Below are positions 8,893 to 17,864 of a stretch of 64,000 nucleotides of DNA, piece by piece. A model generated the notes under the pieces. The model ran no database searches and had not been told where the DNA came from. It worked only from the letters and a program-made list of their open reading frames with translations. The DNA comes from an uncultured Lachnospiraceae bacterium (GTDB lineage: Bacteria; Bacillota; Clostridia; Lachnospirales; Lachnospiraceae), in the NCBI GenBank assembly GCA_934899185.1, contig CAKXYI010000001.1:614050-678049 (forward strand), in the 5' to 3' direction. Made by a program: the position numbers and the translations under genes. Positions within the stretch are counted from its first letter, which is position 1; the number at the start of each line of letters is the position of its first letter.

Positions 8893-10263
8893 TTAAACAT
8901 TTAAAATGACCTCTTGCTTTAAAAGTTCCTCGCGCAAAACCGGATATGCTAATTGTCTGGTCTTGCAGTCATCTCTTGCACACAGCGATGCTGCAACTCC
9001 TGCTGCCTGTCCCATGATCATGCAGCCTACCGTATTTCTGGTAGACATATGAGCAGCATATTCTTCCGTTACGGATCTTCCTACTACATATAAATTGTCA
9101 CATCCCTGTGGCAGGATCATCCTATATGGGAAACCATAATACCCGTCACCGCCTATACCGGCATTTTCTCCATCCTTAACAGCCAGGTCGTGAAAACCAT
9201 ACAAGCCGATCTCATCCTCAAATCGTTTACCGGCTTCTATTTCCTCTTGACTGATCGAATGATCGCATTTATTGATATAGGAAATTCTCACGCCAAGTTG
9301 TATGGATGCCCATGACAGATATGCATTTTCAAACCCCGGCACATATTTTTTCAGATCATTTACAATATCAAAGATCCTCACACGCATACGCATTTCTGCG
9401 GCACTTAATGCCTCTACATCTGTCCCATCGACCATCTCGCCTTTGGACAGATTGACGTAGGTGGCTTCTCCCGGGTGATTAACCTGAAAAGACATGATTT
9501 TGATACCTTCTAATGATTTCATCATGCCGTATTTTTGTGGCGCATAGCCGGGTGCAAAGATATAATTCTTGCAGACCACACCATGTTCATTTGCATTTTC
9601 ATCACAAAGAGCGTGAAAGATCCGTCCATTTTCCTTTAAAACACGATCCCAATCGATACCGGAGATTCCAAAGACCATGCCGGTAGGACATTCCTTGCCC
9701 TGGGTCATATCCAATTGTTCTACTCCAAATCGTTTTGCGAGATCGCCATCACCTGTAGCGTCAATATAGGATTTGGCTACATATATACTATGTCCGCTCC
9801 GGTTCTGGATATGGACACACTTAATATCATTTCCATCTGTTTCGACCTCGGTGACAAGTGTGTTTAGCAAGACCTTTACCCCTGCCTCTATCAGCATCTT
9901 GCAGATAACTGCTTTATATGCTTCGTGATCCGCTACAACCCTATATGCATTTCTTTGAGGATTGTCCGGTGTTCTGGCAAATGAGGTGGCACCTCCGGCA
10001 TCAATAAGCCTGCTTATCATCTCATATGGCAAGCCTCCCACAATCCTGCTTGCTTTATCCGGATCCACATTCTGGGAATAAAAACTGCTGACTCCTATCC
10101 CTCCGTTGGCTAATGTTCCACCCGGAACCGGTAATTTTTCGACAAGAACAACTTTTGCACCTGTTCTTGCTGCGGCTATGGCTGCCATGCAGCCGGCAGT
10201 ACCACCGCCAGCTACAAAGACATCTACATTTATAGGTTGTATCGTTTCTCCACTGATACTCAT
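8893..10263 (-). CDS. FAD-dependent oxidoreductase
   Basis: A 456-residue flavoprotein of the FAD_oxidored type. The dinucleotide-binding motif VAGGGTAGCMAA starts near residue 16 and ends in the acidic strand VVLVEK; YIDATGDGDLA is the second FAD contact near residue 170, and the C-terminal NLYVVGRSV plus GCMIMGQAAGVAAS close the FAD domain. No signal peptide, so cytoplasmic. It lies between two hydroxyacid dehydrogenases and an IclR regulator, which suggests oxidation or reduction of an imported sugar-acid or hydroxy-acid derivative. The reaction cannot be named from sequence. Confidence 0.85.
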   Translation of the reverse strand: MSISGETIQPINVDVFVAGGGTAGCMAAIAAARTGAKVVLVEKLPVPGGTLANGGIGVSSFYSQNVDPDKASRIVGGLPYEMISRLIDAGGATSFARTPDNPQRNAYRVVADHEAYKAVICKMLIEAGVKVLLNTLVTEVETDGNDIKCVHIQNRSGHSIYVAKSYIDATGDGDLAKRFGVEQLDMTQGKECPTGMVFGISGIDWDRVLKENGRIFHALCDENANEHGVVCKNYIFAPGYAPQKYGMMKSLEGIKIMSFQVNHPGEATYVNLSKGEMVDGTDVEALSAAEMRMRVRIFDIVNDLKKYVPGFENAYLSWASIQLGVRISYINKCDHSISQEEIEAGKRFEDEIGLYGFHDLAVKDGENAGIGGDGYYGFPYRMILPQGCDNLYVVGRSVTEEYAAHMSTRNTVGCMIMGQAAGVAASLCARDDCKTRQLAYPVLREELLKQEVILNV

Positions 10264-10276
10264 ATCACTATCTCTC

Positions 10277-11224
10277 CTATAAGATCACATTTTTCTGATT
10301 ACCATTCATCCATGCATCCAGATTATCGAATACGATCTCCGCTCTCAAACTCATAGATTCCTGGCTGGCAAAAGCAATATGTGGTGTTAAAAGGGTATTT
10401 TTTGCCTTAAGCAAAGGTTCGCTTGCCGGTAATGGTGGCTCTACGTCAAATACATCAATAGCCGCGCCTGCGATCACATCATTATTAAGAGCATCAGCCA
10501 GATCCTGCGCATTTACTACCGGACCTCTTGCTACATTGATAAGAATTGCAGATTTCTTCATCATTGCAAGTTTTTCAGAATTGATCATGCCTCTGGTAGA
10601 ATCATTTAATGGGCAATGCAATACTACAATATCAGATTCTTTTAATAATTCTTCCTGTGATACCTGTTTTACATATGCAGGTGCGTCCGGATGGTTTGTT
10701 CTGCTTTGTGCTAAGATATTTGCCCCAAAAGCATGGAATAATTCAGCGGATCGTGTACCAATCTTTCCAAGACCGATGATACCTACTGTCTTACCCTTGA
10801 TCTCATTTCCAACCAATCCATCCTTTGTAGATAGATCACGCACTCTCTGCTCTACCTGTGGTACATTTCTATAGAGTGACAGAGCCATCTCAATGACTAA
10901 TTCAGCAACGGCTTCATTAGAGTAACCGGATGCATTGCTTACTGCTACATTATTTGCCTTACATGCATCCAAGCCCACATGATCCACTCCTGTAAATGCA
11001 ACATCTACATATTTCAGATTCTTGCATTCAGAAATAACTTCATTTGGCATTGGCATGTTTGCAATGATCATTGCATCCGCATCCTTTGCCTCGTCAATAA
11101 GCGTTGGTACATCTGTGGTCTTAGGATATGACACAAACTCTACGCCTTTTTCTTCAAAAGGAGCCTTTCTAGCATTGAGTTCCTCTTCTGTAATTCCAAG
11201 TGATTCCATAATTGCTACTTTCAT
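10277..11224 (-). CDS. D-2-hydroxyacid dehydrogenase (phosphoglycerate dehydrogenase-like)
   Basis: A 315-residue NAD-dependent dehydrogenase with GIIGLGKIGTRSAELF (residues ~148-163), catalytic Arg in NVARGP, acidic residue in FDVEPP and catalytic His in TPHIAF. It lacks the C-terminal ACT/ASB domains of serine-pathway SerA, so a catabolic 2-hydroxyacid role is more likely. It is the second gene of the operon, after the symporter and 13 bases before the FAD enzyme. Confidence 0.88.
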   Translation of the reverse strand: MKVAIMESLGITEEELNARKAPFEEKGVEFVSYPKTTDVPTLIDEAKDADAMIIANMPMPNEVISECKNLKYVDVAFTGVDHVGLDACKANNVAVSNASGYSNEAVAELVIEMALSLYRNVPQVEQRVRDLSTKDGLVGNEIKGKTVGIIGLGKIGTRSAELFHAFGANILAQSRTNHPDAPAYVKQVSQEELLKESDIVVLHCPLNDSTRGMINSEKLAMMKKSAILINVARGPVVNAQDLADALNNDVIAGAAIDVFDVEPPLPASEPLLKAKNTLLTPHIAFASQESMSLRAEIVFDNLDAWMNGNQKNVIL

Positions 11225-11292
11225 TTCTCTTTTCCTTTCTCTTCCTAATTTATTTTCATAAGGTTGCTATTACAATCTTACAAAAGTCAAAG

Positions 11293-12810
11293 TTACTTTT
11301 TCCCAGCGGCTTTTGCTGCTGCCTTTCTATCGGCAATGTTCTGCTGACACTGTCTCATTCTATCATAATCCAATTCATAGAACTTCATTGCGATAACATT
11401 TGCCAACCATCCAAAGATTGGAAGTCCATACATCAAGATCATGGTTACCCAGAAAATCGGCCATGTAGCCTTATCCCCCATCTGCGGCATTGTGTTTTTA
11501 TAACCGATGGCTGCAACTGCAAATGCGGCTATTGTAGAACCAAAAGAAGCAATACATTTTTCAAGGAAAGAATAAACTGCTCCAACAGTTCCCGGCATAT
11601 AGTTTCCAGATCGCTCCAGTTCATAATCAACGACATCTGTTCTCATCATACCTTCTGCTACATTCAAAATGATCTTGGTAGATGCAACGGCAATGGAAAA
11701 TACAAGATAGATCATCATGATGACTCCGCCATCACCAATTTTTGTCATGCCATTTGGTCCTAAGATAAAGCACAATACAAACATGGCAACACTGATAAAG
11801 ATATTGATCCACGAAAATGCGGATGTGATCTTCTTTACACCATATTTTGCTAAAAGCATACCACCAACAAAGGCAAACACAAAACTGATCACTGTAGAAC
11901 CGTTTGTGATCATTGTAGCAGCCTTATAATTTGCAATAAGGATACCGTTTAACATTGTAAGTACAATGGTCTGTGACGCGCTATTATAAGCAATTTTATC
12001 TGTCAGTCCCGTAATAACGTAACATCTCATTGGCCTATTATTCTTGAATAAGTCAAACATTTCTTTAAAGCCAACCTTGGTCTGCTTGCCACCCAAAGTA
12101 GCAAGTTCACCTAAATACTCCGGTGTGTCGATTCGACTGATACCGATAATGGTTATCATTTCAAAACAGAATGACATAACAATACCAATGATCGCCATCT
12201 CACTTAAGCAAGGCATGTCATACTGATTGTCATGCTTTGGAAGCACTGCAAAAGCAACAATGGTATTTAATAAAATCGGTCCAATGTACTGATAAATGGA
12301 ATGGAAGAAATTGATAAATGGTCTCTGCTTTGGATCATTTGTCAGTGCTGAACCAATAACCTGCGATCCACTGATGGACAGCATTGTATAGCCTATAACA
12401 AACAGAGCATACAAAAGAATAAATACTACAATTCCCAATGCACCATCAAGTTTTCCCGGGAGTACACAGAACATCATAGCTGCTGAAAATGAACACACTC
12501 CCCAGGCGGTCAACAGAAATATTCGTATCTTGCCAAACCTTGTCATGGGCAGGCGGTCAAATATCACTGCCACAATAGGATCTGTAACACCATCAAAAAT
12601 TGTCTTTGCCTGAATAATGATACCTGTAACTGTGACTGCTATACCAAATCCGACGTTCATAGAATAGCTACAATACATCATCATGATATAAAATGTCATC
12701 TTCGCCGCGCTTGTCGCCGAACTCATAATCATCTCGTGGGTTTTTGCAGTACGATAAATCGGATCGTTACTGCCTATGGCTCCACGAAAAATTTGTTTTA
12801 ACTTCCCCAT
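11293..12810 (-). CDS. GPH-family (MFS) symporter, second copy
   Basis: A 505-residue membrane protein with ~12 TM segments and the GPH loop TIFDGVTDPIVAVIFDRLP. It is a paralog of the symporter at 2392-3885. It opens the catabolic operon and has a Lys/Ala-rich cytoplasmic tail. It probably imports the compound processed by the two dehydrogenases and the FAD enzyme. AGGAGG lies upstream of the ATG. Confidence 0.87.
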   Translation of the reverse strand: MGKLKQIFRGAIGSNDPIYRTAKTHEMIMSSATSAAKMTFYIMMMYCSYSMNVGFGIAVTVTGIIIQAKTIFDGVTDPIVAVIFDRLPMTRFGKIRIFLLTAWGVCSFSAAMMFCVLPGKLDGALGIVVFILLYALFVIGYTMLSISGSQVIGSALTNDPKQRPFINFFHSIYQYIGPILLNTIVAFAVLPKHDNQYDMPCLSEMAIIGIVMSFCFEMITIIGISRIDTPEYLGELATLGGKQTKVGFKEMFDLFKNNRPMRCYVITGLTDKIAYNSASQTIVLTMLNGILIANYKAATMITNGSTVISFVFAFVGGMLLAKYGVKKITSAFSWINIFISVAMFVLCFILGPNGMTKIGDGGVIMMIYLVFSIAVASTKIILNVAEGMMRTDVVDYELERSGNYMPGTVGAVYSFLEKCIASFGSTIAAFAVAAIGYKNTMPQMGDKATWPIFWVTMILMYGLPIFGWLANVIAMKFYELDYDRMRQCQQNIADRKAAAKAAGKK

Positions 12811-12846
12811 AGTAAAACCTCCTTCGTCCCTTTTTAAATTTCATTA

Positions 12847-12904
12847 AATGAAACGCGTTTTCATTCTTTAAACTTATAATAGTATGCTGGGTGAACGAAG
12901 TCAA
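12847..12904 (-). promoter_or_regulatory. Catabolic-operon promoter and palindromic operator
   Basis: On the minus strand TTGACT (12899-12904), a 17-base spacer and TATTAT (12876-12881) form a good sigma-A promoter. At about +4 to +22 lies the near-palindrome TGAAAACGCGTTTCA (arms within 12847-12865), with a CG centre like LacI/CcpA-type sites but one base longer than the cre consensus. A repressor bound there would block the start of transcription. Confidence 0.72.
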
Positions 12905-12979
12905 GAGAATTTAAACCGTTTCTTCCTTTTCCTATCAATTTAAACAAATTTCTTATGTAAAATTTATGTAAAGTTTCCA

Positions 12980-13009
12980 AGAGGCAATGGTTCTATTGCC
13001 TCTCTTTTT
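12980..13009 (+). terminator. Orphan plus-strand hairpin with T-run
   Basis: AGAGGCAAT (12980-12988) pairs perfectly with ATTGCCTCT (12995-13003) around a 6-base loop, followed by CTTTTT. It reads as a rho-independent terminator on the plus strand, yet no plus-strand gene lies upstream. It could end a small RNA or act as a leader attenuator for the gene at 13085. Confidence 0.6.
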
Positions 13010-13084
13010 ATGCTAAAATAAAGCAAGAAAAAAGATGCTCTGGGGAGGGCATCTTCTTACATTTATCAATAGGGGGTATTTTAC

Positions 13085-14170
13085 ATGAACAAAACACTCA
13101 AAAAGGTTCTTAAGACTATTCTTATCATTGTGTTGGTCTTAGTAGCCGCAGTCATTCTTTTTATCGGGTATCTGACCATCACGGAGTACAAGCCGAAGGA
13201 TACCGAGTCTCTGGACATTGACGGATCTTCTTCCGAGACACTCGCCGCAGGTGATGACTTTACCATCATGACATGGAATGTGGGCTATGCCGGACTAGGC
13301 GAAAACGCTGATTTCTTTATGGATGGCGGTGAACACGTCCGCTCCTGCACCGAGACACAGGTCAATGACAATATAGATGCGGTTGTAGCGCAGATCCAGA
13401 AGGAAGATGCCGATGTTGTCTTTTTACAGGAGGTCGATCGTAATTCCAAGAGATCTTATGGCATTGATGAATTAGAGAAGATCACTTCTTCTTTGGATGG
13501 TTACAATTCTACTTTTGCAAGAAATTACAAGGTAGCCTATGTTCCTTATCCGCTTCCTACCATTGGCAAAGTCGATTGTGGTATCGCTACTTTATCTGCT
13601 TTTAGCGTAGATGATTCCCAGCGTATCTCTTTGCCATGTCCGTTCAAGTATCCGATCCGCCTCGGCAACCTCAAGCGTTGTCTCATGGTCGATCGCGTTG
13701 CCATTGAGGGCAGTGACAAAGAACTGGTACTTGTCAACCTGCACTTGGAGGCTTACGACGATGGCGAGGGCAAGGCTGCACAGACCAAGCAGTTGCGCGA
13801 ACTCTTACAGGAAGAAGCAGAAAAGGGCAACTATGTCATTGCCGGTGGTGATTTCAACCAGTCATTCTCAAATTACGACAATAGCGCTTATCCGCTCGTC
13901 AGCGAAGATATGTGGACACCGGGTGTCATTGATGTTGATGAATTTGGTGACGACCTGACTTTTGTAACTGACAACTCTACACCATCCTGCCGTTCCCTTG
14001 ACCGTCCACTTGCCGGCAACGACAGTGATCCAAGTGTATTCCAGTATTACATGATTGATGGATTTATTGTTTCTGATAATCTTACCATCAACACAGTTGA
14101 GACAAGAGATCTTGGATTTAAGAACTCTGATCATAACCCAATCGTTATGAATGTGACGGTAAACAAATAA
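13085..14170 (+). CDS. Membrane-anchored endonuclease/exonuclease/phosphatase-family protein
   Basis: A 361-residue protein with an N-terminal TM anchor (residues ~9-31) and an extracytoplasmic EEP domain. The DNase I-like motifs are TWNVGY (~63), LQEVDR (~111, metal-binding Glu), VNLHLEAY, GGDFN and the terminal SDHNPI with the catalytic Asp-His. These enzymes hydrolyse phosphodiesters in nucleic acids, phospholipids or inositol phosphates. The substrate here is unknown. The leader carries a hairpin (13032-13057) before the ATG, and GGGGGT lies 7 bases upstream of the start. Confidence 0.87.
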   Translation: MNKTLKKVLKTILIIVLVLVAAVILFIGYLTITEYKPKDTESLDIDGSSSETLAAGDDFTIMTWNVGYAGLGENADFFMDGGEHVRSCTETQVNDNIDAVVAQIQKEDADVVFLQEVDRNSKRSYGIDELEKITSSLDGYNSTFARNYKVAYVPYPLPTIGKVDCGIATLSAFSVDDSQRISLPCPFKYPIRLGNLKRCLMVDRVAIEGSDKELVLVNLHLEAYDDGEGKAAQTKQLRELLQEEAEKGNYVIAGGDFNQSFSNYDNSAYPLVSEDMWTPGVIDVDEFGDDLTFVTDNSTPSCRSLDRPLAGNDSDPSVFQYYMIDGFIVSDNLTINTVETRDLGFKNSDHNPIVMNVTVNK

Positions 14171-14177
14171 GAAATGA

Positions 14178-14211
14178 CAAAAAGGCGAGAGCACATTTGC
14201 TCCCGCCTTTT
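14178..14211. terminator. Bidirectional terminator
   Basis: AAAAAGGCG-A-GAGCA pairs with TGCTC-C-CGCCTTTTT, a 14-bp stem with one mismatch and T-runs on both strands, between the convergent EEP gene and the response regulator gene. Confidence 0.85.
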
Positions 14212-14213
14212 TT

Positions 14214-14939
14214 CTATGGTAACATTTCATCTTCTGTATTAGTTTCCACCTTCAACATGCGATATCCAATCCCTATGTGTGTCTGAATATAAGAATCTGA
14301 ATCATTTCCCAATTTTTTTCTCAAAGTTGCCATGAATACTCTAAGAGAAGCAACATTGCTATCCCACGCACTTCCCCAAATTTTCTGTGTTATATATTTA
14401 TGTGTAAGTACTTTCCCTGTATTTTTTGCAAGAATACATAACAATTTATATTCTATCGGTGTCAGCTTTAATTCTTCATCATTTTTGTATGCACATCCTG
14501 CCACATAATCAATTTTAAGTTTTCCATTCGTGTATATTAAATTTTTGTTTACATTATTGTCTAGTTGAAGTAACGCAATTCTGCGTTGCATAACCCTGAG
14601 TCTTGCCAACAACTCCTCGACAGAAAATGGTTTTGTAAGATAATCATCTGCCCCCGCATCTAAAGCCTCTATTTTATCTTCATCTTCACTCCTTGCACTA
14701 ATAACAATAATAGGCATATTTGACCATTCCCGAATCTTTTTTATAATTTCAACTCCATCCATATCAGGAAGCCCCAAATCCAAAAAAACAACGTCCGGAT
14801 CATGCGTTGATGCCTGTATAATGGCTTCTTCTCCATTTTGTGCCAGCAAATATTTATAATCATGTGTTTTCAAGGTAGTTGCAATTAAATTTCTAATAGG
14901 AGTATCATCTTCAACTACAAGTATCTGAAACTTATTCAT
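14214..14939 (-). CDS. KdpE-like OmpR-family response regulator
   Basis: A 241-residue two-component regulator. The receiver domain (1-120) has the acidic pair in VVEDD, phosphoacceptor Asp in DVVFLDLGLPDMDG and the Lys in DYLTKPF; the C-terminal winged helix (~130-228) has ELKLTPIEYKLL and the GIGYRM end. Order and similarity point to KdpE, the potassium/turgor response regulator. The gene overlaps the kinase gene by 8 bases and closes the KtrBA operon. There is no kdpFABC in the window, so the likely target is the KtrB/KtrA operon itself (inference). Confidence 0.85.
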   Translation of the reverse strand: MNKFQILVVEDDTPIRNLIATTLKTHDYKYLLAQNGEEAIIQASTHDPDVVFLDLGLPDMDGVEIIKKIREWSNMPIIVISARSEDEDKIEALDAGADDYLTKPFSVEELLARLRVMQRRIALLQLDNNVNKNLIYTNGKLKIDYVAGCAYKNDEELKLTPIEYKLLCILAKNTGKVLTHKYITQKIWGSAWDSNVASLRVFMATLRKKLGNDSDSYIQTHIGIGYRMLKVETNTEDEMLP

Positions 14940-16914
14940 TTATTATCACCTCTCCTTTTTTTAGGTAAAAAGTAAATATACAGCCACATGGAATATTATC
15001 TTTTACTTCTATACTTCCACCATGTGCCTCTACTACAGATTTACACAATGCAAGTCCCAGACCCATGCTTCTCTTGCTATCAGCAATTTCATTTTGTCCC
15101 GTATAGAACATATCAAATACATGTTCCTTTATTGCATCATCCATTCCTGGTCCATTATCTGATATATTAACATAAACCATGTCATTTTTATTTCCATACT
15201 CGATCTTAATAACTGAACCTGCCTGTGTATATTTTATTGCATTATTCACAATATTTATAACAACCTGTATAATCAACTTCGCATCGATATTGGCAATAAT
15301 CAACTCCTCTGGACGACAAACTTCTATATCATGCTCCACTTTGTTTCTATCAATGTGTTTTAGCGCCTCATCTATGACATCATCCATAATCTCTATTGAC
15401 TGATTCAATTTCATTTCACCATTTTCGATGCGAGTGACAGACAAAAGATTTTCTACAAGTTGTATCAACCATTCCGAATCGTCATATATATCCGAAAATA
15501 TTTGTTTCCTTGTTTCATCATCTAACATTTCATAATGGTTACACAGGTTACATGCATTACCTGATATAGATGTAAGAGGTGTTCTTAAATCATGAGATAT
15601 CGTACGCAAAAGATTTGCTCTGAGCTTTTCCTTTCGTGCAATCATGGATGCCTCTTCTTTCGCTTTCTCATTATCAAGATTTACGAGAGCCAATGCACAT
15701 TCACCCAAAATTGATAACAAAACACTATATTCAAAAGAACTCAGCGGCTCACGTTCCACTAAAATTCCCAGGATTCCATATACAACATCATTATTCCGAA
15801 CTGCCAGATATAAGTGTTTGGCTTTTGAAAATTTTTTTGTTGTAGCACCTGCTCTCTTTTTATTTTTTAATACCCACTGCACCACTTCATCTTCTGAATC
15901 ATCCATATATATAGCACTGTTTCCATATACTTCTTTTTCATAAATATAACCTTTATCAATCCTTCCATTTTTAACGGGATAAATAACGATATCTTTGTCC
16001 AATAATAGAACCACTTGGTTTGCCATTACCTGTAATACATCATCATACGTTCTACTTTTCTGTAGAAGTTGATTTGTGTCAAATAATACTTTTGTCCGGT
16101 AAGCATCACGCGCAGATTCTCTTGCGCTGTCTTTCAGGCGATATGCCAATGAGCCTGTGAGTAATGCTGCAAGCAGCATGATAATAAACGTTACGTAATA
16201 TCCTGGTTCATATGCATGAAAGGTATATCTCGGTTCCGTAAAAATATAATTAAAAAGAAGTACACTACACAGTGAACTAATTAAGCTGCAAAAATGACTT
16301 TTTGTTAAAACAGCATTAAGCAAAACCCCAAATATATATACCGTAATAATGTTAGCCTCTGTAAATCCGCTACGACTAAAACACAATCCCAACACTGTCG
16401 TAACCAACAACAGTGTTATGGTAATTAAAATATCCTTTTTGGTTGGTCTCATATACTCCGTCAGTCTTATCTTTCGGTTTTCCTTTATGTCCATTTTTGA
16501 ATCCGGAATAATATAGATGTCTACATTGGGAGCAATCATAATGAGTTGTTCTGTTAAAGTCTGCTTGTCCCAAAAATGAAATTTTTTTGTGTTACTTCTT
16601 CCAATCACAATTTTTGTGACACCAGAGATTCTGGCAAATTCCGCTATCTGAAATGAGATATTTTCTCCAATAACAGTCGTAATTTCCGCCCCTTTATCTT
16701 CTGCATATCTTATGTTATTTTGTAATCTCACCCGATCCACCTCATTAAGTGAATCCTCTCTTACATTTGATACATATAAAGCTGTAAATTCTGCATGAAA
16801 TGCATTTGCAAGATTTGCCGCTTCATCAATAATCCTTTTGTTAGAAGGCGACGATGACAGACATACCAAGATATGCTGCTGTTTTTCTCTTACCATACTA
16901 TCATTTTGACTCAT
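14932..16914 (-). CDS. KdpD-like sensor histidine kinase lacking the KdpD ATP domain
   Basis: 660 residues against about 900 for full KdpD. Domains in order are a cytoplasmic universal-stress-like domain (residues ~12-140, HILVCLSSSPSNKRIIDEA), four TM helices of the DUF4118 type (~165-265), a GAF-like domain (~285-410), HisKA with the phosphoacceptor His in TISHDLRTPLTSISG and a HATPase domain (INIVNNAIKY, SDNGPGMD, GLGLALCKSVVEAHGG). The N-terminal KdpD Walker-type domain is absent. It lies directly downstream of potassium uptake genes, which supports sensing of K+ or c-di-AMP-related state. The start has a weak GGAG about 11 bases upstream. Confidence 0.87.
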   Translation of the reverse strand: MSQNDSMVREKQQHILVCLSSSPSNKRIIDEAANLANAFHAEFTALYVSNVREDSLNEVDRVRLQNNIRYAEDKGAEITTVIGENISFQIAEFARISGVTKIVIGRSNTKKFHFWDKQTLTEQLIMIAPNVDIYIIPDSKMDIKENRKIRLTEYMRPTKKDILITITLLLVTTVLGLCFSRSGFTEANIITVYIFGVLLNAVLTKSHFCSLISSLCSVLLFNYIFTEPRYTFHAYEPGYYVTFIIMLLAALLTGSLAYRLKDSARESARDAYRTKVLFDTNQLLQKSRTYDDVLQVMANQVVLLLDKDIVIYPVKNGRIDKGYIYEKEVYGNSAIYMDDSEDEVVQWVLKNKKRAGATTKKFSKAKHLYLAVRNNDVVYGILGILVEREPLSSFEYSVLLSILGECALALVNLDNEKAKEEASMIARKEKLRANLLRTISHDLRTPLTSISGNACNLCNHYEMLDDETRKQIFSDIYDDSEWLIQLVENLLSVTRIENGEMKLNQSIEIMDDVIDEALKHIDRNKVEHDIEVCRPEELIIANIDAKLIIQVVINIVNNAIKYTQAGSVIKIEYGNKNDMVYVNISDNGPGMDDAIKEHVFDMFYTGQNEIADSKRSMGLGLALCKSVVEAHGGSIEVKDNIPCGCIFTFYLKKGEVIINE

Positions 16915-16938
16915 TCAATTTATGCTCCAATTTTTTTC

Positions 16939-17190
16939 TTACATCATACCACTTTTATCTATTAAGATAATCTCAAAATTTATATGATCCTTTCTAAACT
17001 TGTCAATTTCCTTGTCAATCTCTTCAGGCGACATGTTTCCAGATAATCGAACAACCAATGGCTTCTTTTTTTCCATTTCTTTTGTCATTCTTCTCTCATT
17101 TTCTAATAGAAAACGATCTACAGCCCTCATCACATAGTATCCAAAAACAAAGACTGCCGTAATTACCAATACTACTATGATATTTCCCAA
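16939..17190 (-). CDS. Small single-TM protein of the Ktr operon
   Basis: 83 residues with one N-terminal TM helix (residues ~4-26) and a charged cytoplasmic tail (RFLLENERRMTKEMEKKK, then EEIDKEIDKFRKDH). Not recognised. Its place between ktrA and the KdpD-like kinase, 15 and 24 bases from its neighbours on the same strand, suggests a role linking transporter state to the kinase or stabilising KtrB. Confidence 0.7.
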   Translation of the reverse strand: MGNIIVVLVITAVFVFGYYVMRAVDRFLLENERRMTKEMEKKKPLVVRLSGNMSPEEIDKEIDKFRKDHINFEIILIDKSGMM

Positions 17191-17205
17191 TCAAATCGCC
17201 TCATT

Positions 17206-17853
17206 TCATATATGAAAACATTTTTGAATTGCTTTATGTTCGCCAACCACAAGAAGTGTTTGTCCTTCGCTCAAAATATCATCTGGAGATATGGCCAATT
17301 TCATACTCCCCTTCTCCTTAATTGCCATAATATTAATCCCATATCTCTGTCTGATATCGACATCACGTATATTCTTTCCAATCCAGGCATCTGGCAGTTT
17401 TACTTCGAAAATCGCATAATTATCATCTAGCTTAACATAGTCCAAAATGTAATTTGATGTATACCTTATTGCTGTCCACTTTGCAATTTGTTTCTCTGGA
17501 TTCACTACTTCATCCGCGCCATTTCGTAGGAGAAATTTTTCTTGGACTTCACGATTTGCCCTTGAAACAACCATCTTTCCCCCAAGTTCTTTTAAAAGCG
17601 ATGTTGTTTCAAGAGAACTTTGAAAATCGTTTCCAATAGTTTCAATACATACATCGTAGTTATTAATTCCTAAAGATGCCAAAAAGTTTGCATTCGTACT
17701 ATCTCCTATCAACGCATTTGTTGCATATGGCAATGCCTCGTTTACTCTGCTCTCGTCCTTATCTACAGCCATAACTTGATGTCCCAATTCATGAATTTGT
17801 TTCACAATCAACATCCCAAAATTGCCAAGTCCTATTACCAATACTGATTTCAT
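17206..17853 (-). CDS. ktrA: Potassium uptake regulatory subunit KtrA/TrkA type
   Basis: A 215-residue single-unit RCK protein. The Rossmann motif VIGLGNFGMLIVKQIHELG (residues ~5-23) binds NAD(H)/ATP, followed by the RCK_C subdomain (IGKNIRDVDIRQRYGINIMA) that can bind c-di-AMP in Firmicutes. It gates KtrB from the cytoplasmic side. The gene starts 11 bases after ktrB. Length matches KtrA rather than the two-unit TrkA at 32204-33562. Confidence 0.9.
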   Translation of the reverse strand: MKSVLVIGLGNFGMLIVKQIHELGHQVMAVDKDESRVNEALPYATNALIGDSTNANFLASLGINNYDVCIETIGNDFQSSLETTSLLKELGGKMVVSRANREVQEKFLLRNGADEVVNPEKQIAKWTAIRYTSNYILDYVKLDDNYAIFEVKLPDAWIGKNIRDVDIRQRYGINIMAIKEKGSMKLAISPDDILSEGQTLLVVGEHKAIQKCFHI

Positions 17854-17864
17854 TTTTTCTCTCC

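Noticed and set aside
12847..12865. A canonical CcpA cre site
   Set aside because: The palindrome is one base longer than the cre consensus and mismatches at two positions.
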